From Rhabdothermincola sediminis (GTDB lineage: Bacteria; Actinomycetota; Acidimicrobiia; Acidimicrobiales; Acidimicrobilacustridaceae): a DNA stretch of 64,000 nt. The translations under genes were made by a program, and so were the position numbers. The notes beneath the pieces are model-generated. The model was not told the DNA's origin and made no database searches. It was given only the letters and a program-made list of their open reading frames with translations. Shown in pieces: positions 19,120 to 29,034 of this stretch. The stretch covers positions 1 through 64,000 of the forward strand of contig NZ_JACFSZ010000016.1 of NCBI RefSeq assembly GCF_014805525.1, in the 5' to 3' direction. Within the stretch, counting starts at the first letter, position 1. Each line of letters starts with the position of its first letter.

Positions 19120-20018
19120 GCCCCGACGCGGGCGCGCCACTCATCGAGCACGTCCGCGAGGGTCTCGTGGAGGGGGATCCGTGGTTCCCACCCGGTGTCC
19201 TTGTGCAGCTTGGTGTAGTCGCCCCGCAGGATGGGGACGTCGACCGGTCGCTGGAGGTCGGGATCGCCCTCGAGGCGCATAGGCCGGGAAGCCATGCCCA
19301 CCAGCCGGTCCGCGAGCTCGCTGATCGCGATGTCGACCCCTCGGCACACGTTGTAGGCCTCCCCCGGTTCCCCGTCGAGCACGAGCAACCGGTACGCGCG
19401 CACGACGTCACGGACATCGGTGAAGTCGCGCCGGGGCGTGAGGTTGCCTACGGGGACCACCTCCCGCCCTTCGAGCTCGTTGCGGGCGATGCGCTCGGCG
19501 AGCGCCGGGCATACGAAGCGGTTGCTCTGCCCGGGACCGAGGTGGTTGAACGCGCGGGCCCGCACGACGGCGATCCGATAGCCGAGCCACGCCTGGAGCC
19601 CGAGGTAGTCGGCGGCGATCTTGCTCGCGGCGTACGGGGTGATCGGGCGCAGCGGGGACTCCTCCGTCAGCGGGAGCTCCGCCAGTGACACCTTGCCGTA
19701 CACGTCCGCGCTGGTCACGACGAGCACCCTCGCGCCCAGCCCCCGGCACGCGAGCAGCAGGTTGAGCGTCCCCTCGGCGTTCACCCGGAACGTGTCGATC
19801 GGCTGCTCCCAGGAGGCGCCCACGTCGCTCCATCCCCCCAGGTGGTAGACGGCGTCAGGCGCCTCGTCCCGCACTAGCGCCGCCAGGCCCTCAGCGTCGA
19901 GGAGGTCCGGATGCCCGGCGTGGCGATCGATCCCGACGACCTCGTCGCCCATCGCGGCCAGGTGCGCGGTGAGGTGGCGCCCGACGAAGCCCGCCGCACC
20001 GGTGACCAGCGCCTTCAT
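19116..20018 (-). CDS. rmd: GDP-4-keto-6-deoxy-D-mannose reductase
   Basis: Expected to reduce the Gmd product to GDP-D-rhamnose. The 300-residue SDR protein has TGAAGFVGRHLTAHL, YHLGGWSDVGASWEQP, the catalytic TSADVYG and YAASKIAADYL (Tyr/Lys), and FNHLGPGQSNRFVCPALAERI, a segment typical of Rmd proteins. A GDP-fucose synthase would look different (longer, with another motif set), so D-rhamnose is favoured over L-fucose. It ends at the same TTAG as the XRE gene and follows the glycosyltransferase gene at 20026 by 7 bp. Confidence 0.83.
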
Positions 20019-20025
20019 CGGATCA

Positions 20026-21153
20026 TCATGCCGCGTCGGCGATCCGGTGGTAGAGCCTGGCGAGCTGCTCGGCGGTGTCCTGCCAGGAGAACAGCTCGGC
20101 CCGGGCCTTCCCCCGCAGCCGGAGTTGATCCGCCAACTCCTCGTCGGTGAGCACCTCTTCCAGTGCGTGCGCCAGCGCCTGGTCGTCGCCCGGCTCGACG
20201 CAGCGGGCCGCGTCCCCCACCACCTCGGGGATGCCGCCGGTGCGGGTGGTCACCACCGGGGTCCCCGCCGCCATGGCCTCGAGGGGCGGGAGGCCGAACC
20301 CTTCGTACACCGACGGGTAGGCCAGCACCGCGGCTCCGCGCAGCAGGGCGGCGCGCTGGGTCTCGCTCACCCAGCCGAGGCGCACGATCCGGGATCGATG
20401 CGCAGCCTGGTCGATCGCCGCGTCCAGTGCCACCGTGCCCCAACCGTCCGGTCCGGCAATGACCAGGCGGACCTCCGGCAGTCCCGCGGCGACGGCATCG
20501 AAGGCCGCCACCAGCCCGGGGAGGTTCTTGCGCGGCTCGATGGTGCCGAGCGCCAGCACGTAGCGGTCGCACCCCGCGAGCTGCCTGCCCGAGGCCGGAT
20601 CGGCATCGGGTACCGGACTCACACCGTTGGGGATGGTCACCACCTTGGCCGGCTCCGCGCCGAGCAGCTCCACGACCTCGGCGGCGACGAACCGCGAGAC
20701 GGTGTGGATCCACGCGCCGCGGCCGATGGCACGCCTGATGAGCGCGGGGAACTGCAGCGTGTCGCTGGTGCAGTACTCGGGGTATCGCAGGATGGTGAGG
20801 TCGTGGACGGTGATGAGCTCGGCCGCTCGCCAGGCCGGCGGGGCGAGGAAGTTCGGTCCGTGGACCACCTCCACCCGGCCCGACCAGCACTCGACCGGGG
20901 GGATGCGCCCGTGCCGCCAGAGGAACCGAAGCGGTGGACCGAGCATCGGGAACGGGGAGACCGCGATGCCGGGGGGGAGCACGGCTCGCAGCTTCGTCCG
21001 GGCCCGCGGCCAGTAGCCGAACGCCGAGATCCGGAGGTCGGGTCGCCGGGCGAGGCGGAAGATCGTCTCCTCGACGAACCGCCCGACGCCCGTGCGGGTG
21101 TCGAGCAGCGCCACGGCGTCGAGCGCGACGCGTACCGGTCGGTCGATGTTCAT
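20026..21153 (-). CDS. GT4-type glycosyltransferase (D-rhamnosyl/mannosyl transferase-like)
   Basis: 375-residue GT-B enzyme. The N-terminal domain has ALLDTRTGVGRFVEETI, VVHGPNFLAPP and ITVHDLTILRYPEYCT. The donor domain has LALGTIEPRKNLPGLVAAFDA and SVYEGFGLPPLEAMAAGTPVV with the E-x7-E pair. Immediately followed by rmd in the same operon, so GDP-D-rhamnose is a reasonable donor. That is inference from context; sequence alone does not give specificity. Confidence 0.83.
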   Translation of the reverse strand: MNIDRPVRVALDAVALLDTRTGVGRFVEETIFRLARRPDLRISAFGYWPRARTKLRAVLPPGIAVSPFPMLGPPLRFLWRHGRIPPVECWSGRVEVVHGPNFLAPPAWRAAELITVHDLTILRYPEYCTSDTLQFPALIRRAIGRGAWIHTVSRFVAAEVVELLGAEPAKVVTIPNGVSPVPDADPASGRQLAGCDRYVLALGTIEPRKNLPGLVAAFDAVAAGLPEVRLVIAGPDGWGTVALDAAIDQAAHRSRIVRLGWVSETQRAALLRGAAVLAYPSVYEGFGLPPLEAMAAGTPVVTTRTGGIPEVVGDAARCVEPGDDQALAHALEEVLTDEELADQLRLRGKARAELFSWQDTAEQLARLYHRIADAA

Positions 21154-21182
21154 GCGATCGGGACAGCCGCTGGCGGGACCGT

Positions 21183-21362
21183 TCAGGCGCGATCTTCGCG
21201 GCCGAGCAGGCCGTCCATCAACCGCCGCGGCCCGTCGAGCTGCTGTTCGAGGGACTTCTCGAGCTCACGCCGCCGCACCTGGAGCTTCTGGAAGGCGATC
21301 ACGCCGAACCCGACGGTGACGTACACGGTGTCGCGGAAGAGCCTCAACGCATCGTGACCCAC
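21183..21362 (-). CDS. Small membrane-associated protein, 59 residues
   Basis: Short gene from GTG 21360-21362 to TGA 21183-21185. The protein has a hydrophobic N-terminal stretch with DTVYVTVGFGVIAFQKLQ (about 11-28) and then a charged helix RRRELEKSLEQQLDG, ending in RLMDGLLGREDRA. I know of no function. A membrane or membrane-surface helix followed by a short coiled coil is likely. A TAGCGT box sits exactly 7 nt before the GTG, the spacing found for other leaderless genes here, and strongly supports that it is a real gene. It leads the operon with the glycosyltransferase and rmd. Confidence 0.72.
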   Translation of the reverse strand: MGHDALRLFRDTVYVTVGFGVIAFQKLQVRRRELEKSLEQQLDGPRRLMDGLLGREDRA

Positions 21363-21369
21363 CCCGCGA

Positions 21370-21375
21370 ACGCTA
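21370..21375 (-). promoter_or_regulatory. -10 box of the 59-residue protein operon (leaderless)
   Basis: TAGCGT on the minus strand, 7 nt from GTG 21362. It should drive the small protein, the glycosyltransferase and rmd. Confidence 0.58.
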
Positions 21376-21451
21376 CCGGCGCGAGCCGGAGGGTCACAAA
21401 GGCCCCGGTACGGCGACCCGAGGGGTGAACCAGCGGCGCGCTATCGGGGGG

Positions 21452-21457
21452 TAGCCT
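21452..21457 (+). promoter_or_regulatory. -10 box of large GT2 gene (leaderless)
   Basis: TAGCCT, with 9 nt to GTG 21467. It is divergent from the TAGCGT box at 21370-21375. Confidence 0.58.
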
Positions 21458-21466
21458 GCCAGGACC

Positions 21467-24400
21467 GTGAGTCCCTCCGCCGACGAAGCGCCTGACCCTG
21501 CCGCGCCCGATCAACCGGAGCAGGGTGCCGCCCCGCTCCCTCCTCCGGTAGTGATCGTCATCGTGGCCCACAACCCGGGACCCTGGTTCGAGGACACCCT
21601 GCACAGCGTCGCCGCGCAGCAGTACGGGAACACGTCGGTGTTGGTGATCGACGCCGGTGGCACCGCGGACCTCCAACCACGTATCGCTCCCATCCTGCCG
21701 GATGCGCTGTTGCGCCGGATCGAGCGCAACGACGGGTTCGGTGCGGCGTGCAACACCGTGCTCACCGCGGTGCAGGGAGCGGCGTTCTACCTCTTCTGCC
21801 ACGACGACGTGCGGCTGGCGCCCGACGTGGTGCAGGTGCTGGTGGAAGAGGCGTTCCGCTCCAACGCGGGCATCGTCGGGCCGAAGATCGTGGACTGGCG
21901 CGCGCCGGAGCGGCTGTTGCAGGTCGGTATGGGCGCGGACCGGTTCGGCCACCCCGCGCCCTACGTCGATCGGGGCGAGCTGGACCAGGCACAGCACGAC
22001 GCCGTTCGTGACGTCTTCTACATCCCCGGTGCGGCGACGTTGGTACGGGCCGACCTGTTCGCGGCCCTGGGCGGGTTCGACCCGGGCATCTCCTTCCACG
22101 GTGATGATCTCGACTTGTGCTGGCGAGCGCATGTGGTGGGTGCGAGGGTCGTGGTCGCCCCGGCCGCTCGGGTCGCGCACCTCGAAGCCCTCGGCGCGCG
22201 CCGGCCCGCCGATGATCGTCGCCGCCTCCAGATGCGGCATCGCCTCCGGGCCATGAGGGTGTCCACCACCTGGTGGACGCGGGCCCGCACCGTTCCGCGC
22301 GCCGCCCTGCTGGCGATCCTCGAGGTCGTCTACGCGACCCTCATCGGGCGGTTCGGCCAGGCGCGCGACGTCCTGAGCGCCTGGCTCTGGAACGCCCGCC
22401 GCGGCGGTGAGGTCCGCTCGCGCCGCAAGGCGCTCGCGGCCGTACGCACCGTCCCCGACCGGGAGGTCAGCCAGCTGCAGGCACGGGGCAGCGCCCGGCT
22501 CGCCGCGTTCCTCCGTGGCCAGCTGGGCTCGTCGGACGACCCGCTCACCTCCATCGCCGGTGCTGGGCGCGACCTGGCAACGACGATGCGGTCCTCGCGC
22601 GCCCGCACCACCGTGCTCGCCTGGGTAGTGGCGGCGCTCGTGCTGGTGATCGGCAGCCGCGACCTGATCTTCGGTCGCCTGTCGGCCATCGGCGATCTGC
22701 CGGTGCTCGGTAGCTCGGCGACCGATTTAGTCGCGCAGTGGGCCAGCGGCTACCGGGCGGTGGGCCTGGGAGCCGAGACCACGAACCCGACCGCTCTCGG
22801 GCTCGTCGGCCTCCTCGGCTTCCCGCTGTTCGGGGCCATGTCCCTGCTGCGCAAGCTGGTCCTGCTCGGCATGATCCCGCTGGGCGCGGCAGGGACGTGG
22901 CGATTGTGCAAGCCCATCGGTTCCCGTCGCTCCCGCGTGGTGGGCTTGATCGTCTACCTCTGCATCCCGCTGCCCTACAACTCGATCGCCACGGGGGAGT
23001 GGGGCGGGCTGGTGCTCTACGGGCTCACGCCGTGGATCGTCGGCCAACTCGCCAAGGCTGGGGGTCTTGCTCCGTTCGGTCCCCTCGGGGGCCGGGCGGG
23101 CCCGGGGGTCCGGCCCCGCCCGCTGGTGCAGCGGGTCGTGATGGTCGGGGTCCTCACCGCCCTCGGCGGCATGGTCTTCCCGATCACCGTCGTGGTCGTC
23201 CCCGCCGGCGGGGTCGCCCTCGTCGTGGGTGGCCTGCTCGCCGGCCAGTGGGCTGGCGCGTGGCGGGTGCTGGTCGCCTCCGTCGCTGGAGCGCTCGTGG
23301 CCGTCGTGCTCCTCGCACCCTGGTCGGCTTCCCTGCTCAGCAAGGGGTGGGCGGAGGTGCTCGCCACATCCGCCGTCGGGCAGAGCCCTCTGGGTCTCCA
23401 GGATCTGCTCCGGTTCCGCACGGGGCCGTTCGGCGCTGGCATCCTCGGGTACGCCACGCTGGTGGTGGCGGCCTTGCCGCTGGTCATCGGTCGGGACTGG
23501 CGGCTCTCCTGGGCGGTCCGGGGCTGGGCGACGGCCGCGGCCTCGTTCAGCGTGGTTTGGGTCATGTCACAGGGGTGGCTCCCCGCCGACTTGGCTCCGG
23601 CATCGCTGTTGCTGGCGCCGGCAGCGGTGGGCCTCGCGCTGGCATCGGCCCTGGGCATGGCTGCCTTCGAGGTGGACCTACCCGACTACCACTTCGGTTG
23701 GCGCCAGATCGGATCGCTGCTCGCTGGCGCCGCCCTGGTGCTGGCCACGTTCCCCATCATCGGGGGAGCGGTCGGTGGACGATGGGAGCAGCCGGCCGGT
23801 GACTACGACCGTACTCTGAGCTTCCTGGACAAAGAAGGTGAGGAAGCCCCCTTCCGGGTGCTCTGGGTCGGTGAGGCCTCGGTCCTGCCGCTGGCCGGCT
23901 GGCAGCTGGACCCCTCCACGGTCGACCGGCTCGCGCCAGGTGCCCGCCTCGCCTACGCCACGTCCGCCGACGGAACCCCGAGGGTCGGCGACCGGTGGAG
24001 CACGACGGATGGTCCCACTCCGCTCGTGGGCGAGGCGCTGGCGACGGCTGCCGCCGGTGGCACCAGCCGGCTCGGCGCGCTCCTGGCCCCGATGGGGATC
24101 CGCTACATCGTCGTGCCCCAGGCGCTCGCTCCGGAGCCCTACAGCGAGCCTTCCTACGACGCTTCGGGCCTGCGGGCGCTGTTCGAGTCTCAGCTCGACC
24201 TCTCGGCGGTCACCGCCGCGGGGGTCGTGGTCTACCAGAACGACGTCTGGGGACCGACCCGGGCGTTGCTGGCGGCCGGTACGGAGATCCCCGGGGACGC
24301 CGTCCCTCCCACCGATCGGGTCCTTCCCCAGGTAGAAGGGGCTCCGGTGGCGTTGCCGGAGAGGGTGGGGGTCGAGCGCTTCGAGGGGGGCATCGACCAG

Positions 24401-24688
24401 CCGGCCACCGTCTACCTGGCGGAGGCCTCCAGCGATCGCTGGGTGCTGGAGGCGGGCGGTGCGGCTGCGGACCGTACGACCGCCCTGGGTTGGGCGAATG
24501 CGTTCACGGTCGACACCCCGGCGGATGCGACGTTGCGCTTCGACACCCCGCCGGTCCGCAGGTTGATGCTGGCCGGCCAGGTGCTGTTGTGGCTGGTGGC
24601 CATCGGGTACCTGCTGAGGGTGCGCGTCGTGCATGATGAGCGCCGACCGCTCCGGGAGACCGGGCGGGTACCGGAGTCGACGTCATGA
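21467..24688 (+). CDS. Large GT2 glycosyltransferase with multi-pass membrane domain
   Basis: 1073 residues. After a Pro/Ala-rich start, residues about 27-250 are a GT-A (GT2) domain: VVIVIVAHNPGPW, ERNDGFGAACNT, FCHDDVRLAP near 110-118 (acid pair for metal and donor), and a late GDDLDLCWR. From about residue 380 there are roughly ten hydrophobic segments, and the C-terminal 250 residues look extracytoplasmic with a final membrane helix near 1040-1056. Such GT2-membrane fusions are known in actinobacteria, often next to a DUF5719-type protein, as here (4-nt ATGA overlap). It is probably a transferase acting on lipid-linked glycans at the membrane. Donor and product are unknown. Confidence 0.8.
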   Translation: MSPSADEAPDPAAPDQPEQGAAPLPPPVVIVIVAHNPGPWFEDTLHSVAAQQYGNTSVLVIDAGGTADLQPRIAPILPDALLRRIERNDGFGAACNTVLTAVQGAAFYLFCHDDVRLAPDVVQVLVEEAFRSNAGIVGPKIVDWRAPERLLQVGMGADRFGHPAPYVDRGELDQAQHDAVRDVFYIPGAATLVRADLFAALGGFDPGISFHGDDLDLCWRAHVVGARVVVAPAARVAHLEALGARRPADDRRRLQMRHRLRAMRVSTTWWTRARTVPRAALLAILEVVYATLIGRFGQARDVLSAWLWNARRGGEVRSRRKALAAVRTVPDREVSQLQARGSARLAAFLRGQLGSSDDPLTSIAGAGRDLATTMRSSRARTTVLAWVVAALVLVIGSRDLIFGRLSAIGDLPVLGSSATDLVAQWASGYRAVGLGAETTNPTALGLVGLLGFPLFGAMSLLRKLVLLGMIPLGAAGTWRLCKPIGSRRSRVVGLIVYLCIPLPYNSIATGEWGGLVLYGLTPWIVGQLAKAGGLAPFGPLGGRAGPGVRPRPLVQRVVMVGVLTALGGMVFPITVVVVPAGGVALVVGGLLAGQWAGAWRVLVASVAGALVAVVLLAPWSASLLSKGWAEVLATSAVGQSPLGLQDLLRFRTGPFGAGILGYATLVVAALPLVIGRDWRLSWAVRGWATAAASFSVVWVMSQGWLPADLAPASLLLAPAAVGLALASALGMAAFEVDLPDYHFGWRQIGSLLAGAALVLATFPIIGGAVGGRWEQPAGDYDRTLSFLDKEGEEAPFRVLWVGEASVLPLAGWQLDPSTVDRLAPGARLAYATSADGTPRVGDRWSTTDGPTPLVGEALATAAAGGTSRLGALLAPMGIRYIVVPQALAPEPYSEPSYDASGLRALFESQLDLSAVTAAGVVVYQNDVWGPTRALLAAGTEIPGDAVPPTDRVLPQVEGAPVALPERVGVERFEGGIDQPATVYLAEASSDRWVLEAGGAAADRTTALGWANAFTVDTPADATLRFDTPPVRRLMLAGQVLLWLVAIGYLLRVRVVHDERRPLRETGRVPESTS

Positions 24689-26205
24689 GGTCCTGGCGCT
24701 GGCCGGCACTGCTGCTCCTCGCCGTGCTGCTCGCGGGTGCCACGGTGGCCGAGCGCCGCCAGACGGCTGGCGAGGCGCCGGCGGGCCAGCAGCCGTTCGA
24801 TCAGGCGGTGCCGGTGGCGTCGCCGGCGGGCGCGGTCGGCTCGACCTGGTACTGCGCGGGGGGTACGGCCACCGGGTCCCAGGAAGGGCTGGCGGAGCAC
24901 GTGGTCCACGTGGCCAACACCTCGGACGTCGCCGTCACGGCCCGCCTGACCGCCTACCCCAGTGAGGGGCGGCCGGCGACGAGGACGATCGACGTGGCGC
25001 CCCGGTCCCGGGTCGCCGTCTCCCTGGCGGAGCTCGTGACCGCCCCGTTCGCCGCCGCGCTGGTCGAGGTGAGAGGCGGGGGCGTGGCGGTCGAGCACGA
25101 GCTCACCGGTCCCAGCGGTCGGGCGTTCGGTGCGTGTGCGTCGGCTCCCTCGAACACGTGGTACTTCCCTGCGGGCACGACCCGGGCGGGCACCCGTATG
25201 GTGCTGGCCCTGTTCAACCCCTTTGCAGGCGACGCCGTGGTCGACATCACGTTCGACACCGATGACGGGACCCGGACCCCGCAGGCCTACCAGGCGCTGG
25301 TGGTTCCGGGCGGGCGCCTGCTGGCCGTCGACGTGAGCGAGGTGGTGACCTTGCGGGCAGAGGTCGCTGCCGAGGTCAGGGCCCGGTCCGGCCGGCTGGT
25401 GGTCGACCAGATCCAGTCGGGTGACGGCAGCGAGGGCGCCCCGAAGGGTCTGGCCGTCACCCTCGGCGCCTCCGCGCCGGCGGAGACCTGGCTCTTTCCC
25501 GACGGGGTGGGCGCCAGCGGGTACGCGGAGACGATCGCCCTCTACAACCCCGGCGAGACCACCGCCGAGGTGGACGTGCAGGTTCTGCTCGACGACCCCG
25601 ACCTCAACGGGATCCCGGAGCCCTTCGAGGTAAGCGTGGGCCCGCGTCGGTCGATGACCATCGACATCCTCGGCGACGGTCGGGTACCCGTCGGTGTGGG
25701 GCACGCCATCGTGGTGCGTAGCCGGAACGGCCAGCCGGTAGCCGCCGAGCGAGCCGTCGTCGGTTCTTCTGAAGCGGCTCAGCCCGGCTGGAGCTTCACG
25801 GTCGGTGCCCCGGTGCTGGCCAGCCGCTGGATCGTGCCGGTGGCGTCGGCTGGCGGTACCTCGGGGGCGGCCGTGGTCGTACTCAACCCATCGGCGACCG
25901 AGACCGCCCGGTTCACGATGGAAGCGATGGGCGACGGGCGCGCCACCGTGCCCGAGGGGTTCGCCGACGTGGAGCTCGCGCCCGGCGAGCGGCGGATCTT
26001 CGACCTCGGCAGTGACGCGCTCGGGTTCCGGGCGTTGATGGTGGTGATCGACGGGGAGGGAACCGTGGTGGGGGAGTCACGGTTCGGCTTCTCGCGGGGC
26101 TCGGATCTCTCCTACCTCCTCGCGGTGCCCGTGGGTGACACGGTCGCTCCCGCGGTGGGGACGGTGGGCGAGCTCACCCCCGACGAGATCATCCTCGGAG
26201 GCTGA
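24685..26205 (+). CDS. Exported DUF5719-like protein
   Basis: 506 residues with an N-terminal signal or anchor helix (about 5-22) and no other membrane segment. The rest looks like beta-sandwich repeats: recurring short blocks such as TWYCAGGTA, TWYFPAGTT and TWLFPDGVG open similar modules, each followed by LFNP or LYNPG and a D(V/I)-rich strand. This fits the DUF5719 family as I remember it, whose function is unknown. It overlaps the large GT2 gene by 4 nt and is followed 2 bp later by a thioredoxin-like gene, so the three are probably co-expressed and act outside the membrane. Confidence 0.7.
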   Translation: MRSWRWPALLLLAVLLAGATVAERRQTAGEAPAGQQPFDQAVPVASPAGAVGSTWYCAGGTATGSQEGLAEHVVHVANTSDVAVTARLTAYPSEGRPATRTIDVAPRSRVAVSLAELVTAPFAAALVEVRGGGVAVEHELTGPSGRAFGACASAPSNTWYFPAGTTRAGTRMVLALFNPFAGDAVVDITFDTDDGTRTPQAYQALVVPGGRLLAVDVSEVVTLRAEVAAEVRARSGRLVVDQIQSGDGSEGAPKGLAVTLGASAPAETWLFPDGVGASGYAETIALYNPGETTAEVDVQVLLDDPDLNGIPEPFEVSVGPRRSMTIDILGDGRVPVGVGHAIVVRSRNGQPVAAERAVVGSSEAAQPGWSFTVGAPVLASRWIVPVASAGGTSGAAVVVLNPSATETARFTMEAMGDGRATVPEGFADVELAPGERRIFDLGSDALGFRALMVVIDGEGTVVGESRFGFSRGSDLSYLLAVPVGDTVAPAVGTVGELTPDEIILGG

Positions 26206-26207
26206 CC

Positions 26208-26624
26208 GTGGAGCGGGTGCTGCTCGCGGCGGCGCTGATCGCCGTCGCGGCGCTGGTGGCGGTGCTGATCCAGCGGCGGCAGCCGTCGCCGGAGGCGGCC
26301 CCGAGCTTCGCGGTGCCCGAGCGGGTCGATCGTGGTGAGCTCGCCGGATCGGATCGTCCGTGGCTGCTGGCCGTGTTCACCTCGAACACCTGCAGCACCT
26401 GTGAGGAGGTCGTCGGTGAGCTCGCACCGCTCGCGGGTCCCGACGTGGCGTTCGCGGAGATCGAGGTGGGCGCGGCCCGGGCGCTGCACGAACGCTACGC
26501 GATCGGCGCCGTGCCCCTCCTGCTGATCGTCGATGCGCACGGCAACGTCCGCCGCCACGCGTTTGGTCCGATCACCCGCCGCGAGGTGGAGACGCTGCTG
26601 GACGCGCTCCGACAGGAGCGCTGA
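26208..26624 (+). CDS. Membrane-anchored thioredoxin-like protein
   Basis: 138 residues from GTG 26208. One membrane segment (about 4-21) is followed by a thioredoxin fold with FTSNTCSTCEEV (Cys 62 and Cys 65) in the active-site position and the cis-proline element IGAVPLLLIVD. The CSTC dipeptide differs from the CGPC of ordinary thioredoxin, suggesting a specialised thiol reductase or isomerase facing outward. It closes the operon with the GT2 and DUF5719-like genes. The partner is unknown; the DUF5719-like neighbour has at least two cysteines near residues 57 and 152 by eye. Confidence 0.75.
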   Translation: MERVLLAAALIAVAALVAVLIQRRQPSPEAAPSFAVPERVDRGELAGSDRPWLLAVFTSNTCSTCEEVVGELAPLAGPDVAFAEIEVGAARALHERYAIGAVPLLLIVDAHGNVRRHAFGPITRREVETLLDALRQER

Positions 26625-26627
26625 GCG

Positions 26628-26641
26628 CCCGACCGGTCGGG
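26628..26641. terminator. Palindrome between convergent genes
   Basis: CCCGACCGGTCGGG is a perfect 14-base palindrome. It lies in the 27-bp gap between the stops of the thioredoxin-like gene and ftsH. It could form a short hairpin on both transcripts. No T-run follows. Confidence 0.3.
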
Positions 26642-26651
26642 CCGGAGCGGA

Positions 26652-28610
<1,959 letters not shown>

Positions 28611-28617
28611 GCCGTCA

Positions 28618-28623
28618 AGGTTA
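28618..28623 (-). promoter_or_regulatory. -10 box of ftsH (leaderless)
   Basis: TAACCT on the minus strand, 7 nt before ATG 28610. Confidence 0.55.
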
Positions 28624-28701
28624 GAAGACCTCGGCCCGAAAACCCGCCGCGGGTCGCACGGGCCAACGCGCGACGGTGAGCATGCGCGGTCGAGGACGTG
28701 C

Positions 28702-28926
28702 TCAGCTCGCCTCGCGCACCAGGCTCGGCACGAGGTTCCGGCGGTCGCGCAGCTCCCAGCCGTTGGGCACCGAGAACCCGTCGGCGTGGCGCCGGCACAG
28801 GTCGTACGTGGAGGGATGGGGCTCGGCGGTGAGCTCGACGAGCCACACCGTGCGCTCGGCGTAGGCGTACCCGAAGGTCGACGAAGCGCTCTCGGCGCAT
28901 CCGGGGCGGGCACACTGGCGGGTCAT
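28702..28926 (-). CDS. DUF3499-like small Cys-rich protein
   Basis: 74 residues. MTRQCARPGCAES opens the protein, and YDLCRRHADGFSVPNGWE follows. The Cys-x4-Cys pair plus a later Cys-x2-His suggest a small zinc-binding unit. This fits the actinobacterial DUF3499 family as I know it, which sits close to phosphomannomutase in mycobacteria and whose function is unknown. Its TAGCGT box lies 8 nt before the ATG. It is divergent from the GT-C-like membrane gene. Confidence 0.75.
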   Translation of the reverse strand: MTRQCARPGCAESASSTFGYAYAERTVWLVELTAEPHPSTYDLCRRHADGFSVPNGWELRDRRNLVPSLVREAS

Positions 28927-28934
28927 GGGTCATG

Positions 28935-28940
28935 ACGCTA
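28935..28940 (-). promoter_or_regulatory. -10 box of DUF3499-like gene (leaderless)
   Basis: TAGCGT on the minus strand, 8 nt before ATG 28926. Confidence 0.55.
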
Positions 28941-29034
28941 CCGGGTGCCCCCGGCCCGGACGTGGATCCGCCCCGGATGCACGTCGAGCTCCTCGCCTCC
29001 CGCCGTGCGGCTCGACGTGCCACCATGCGAATCC

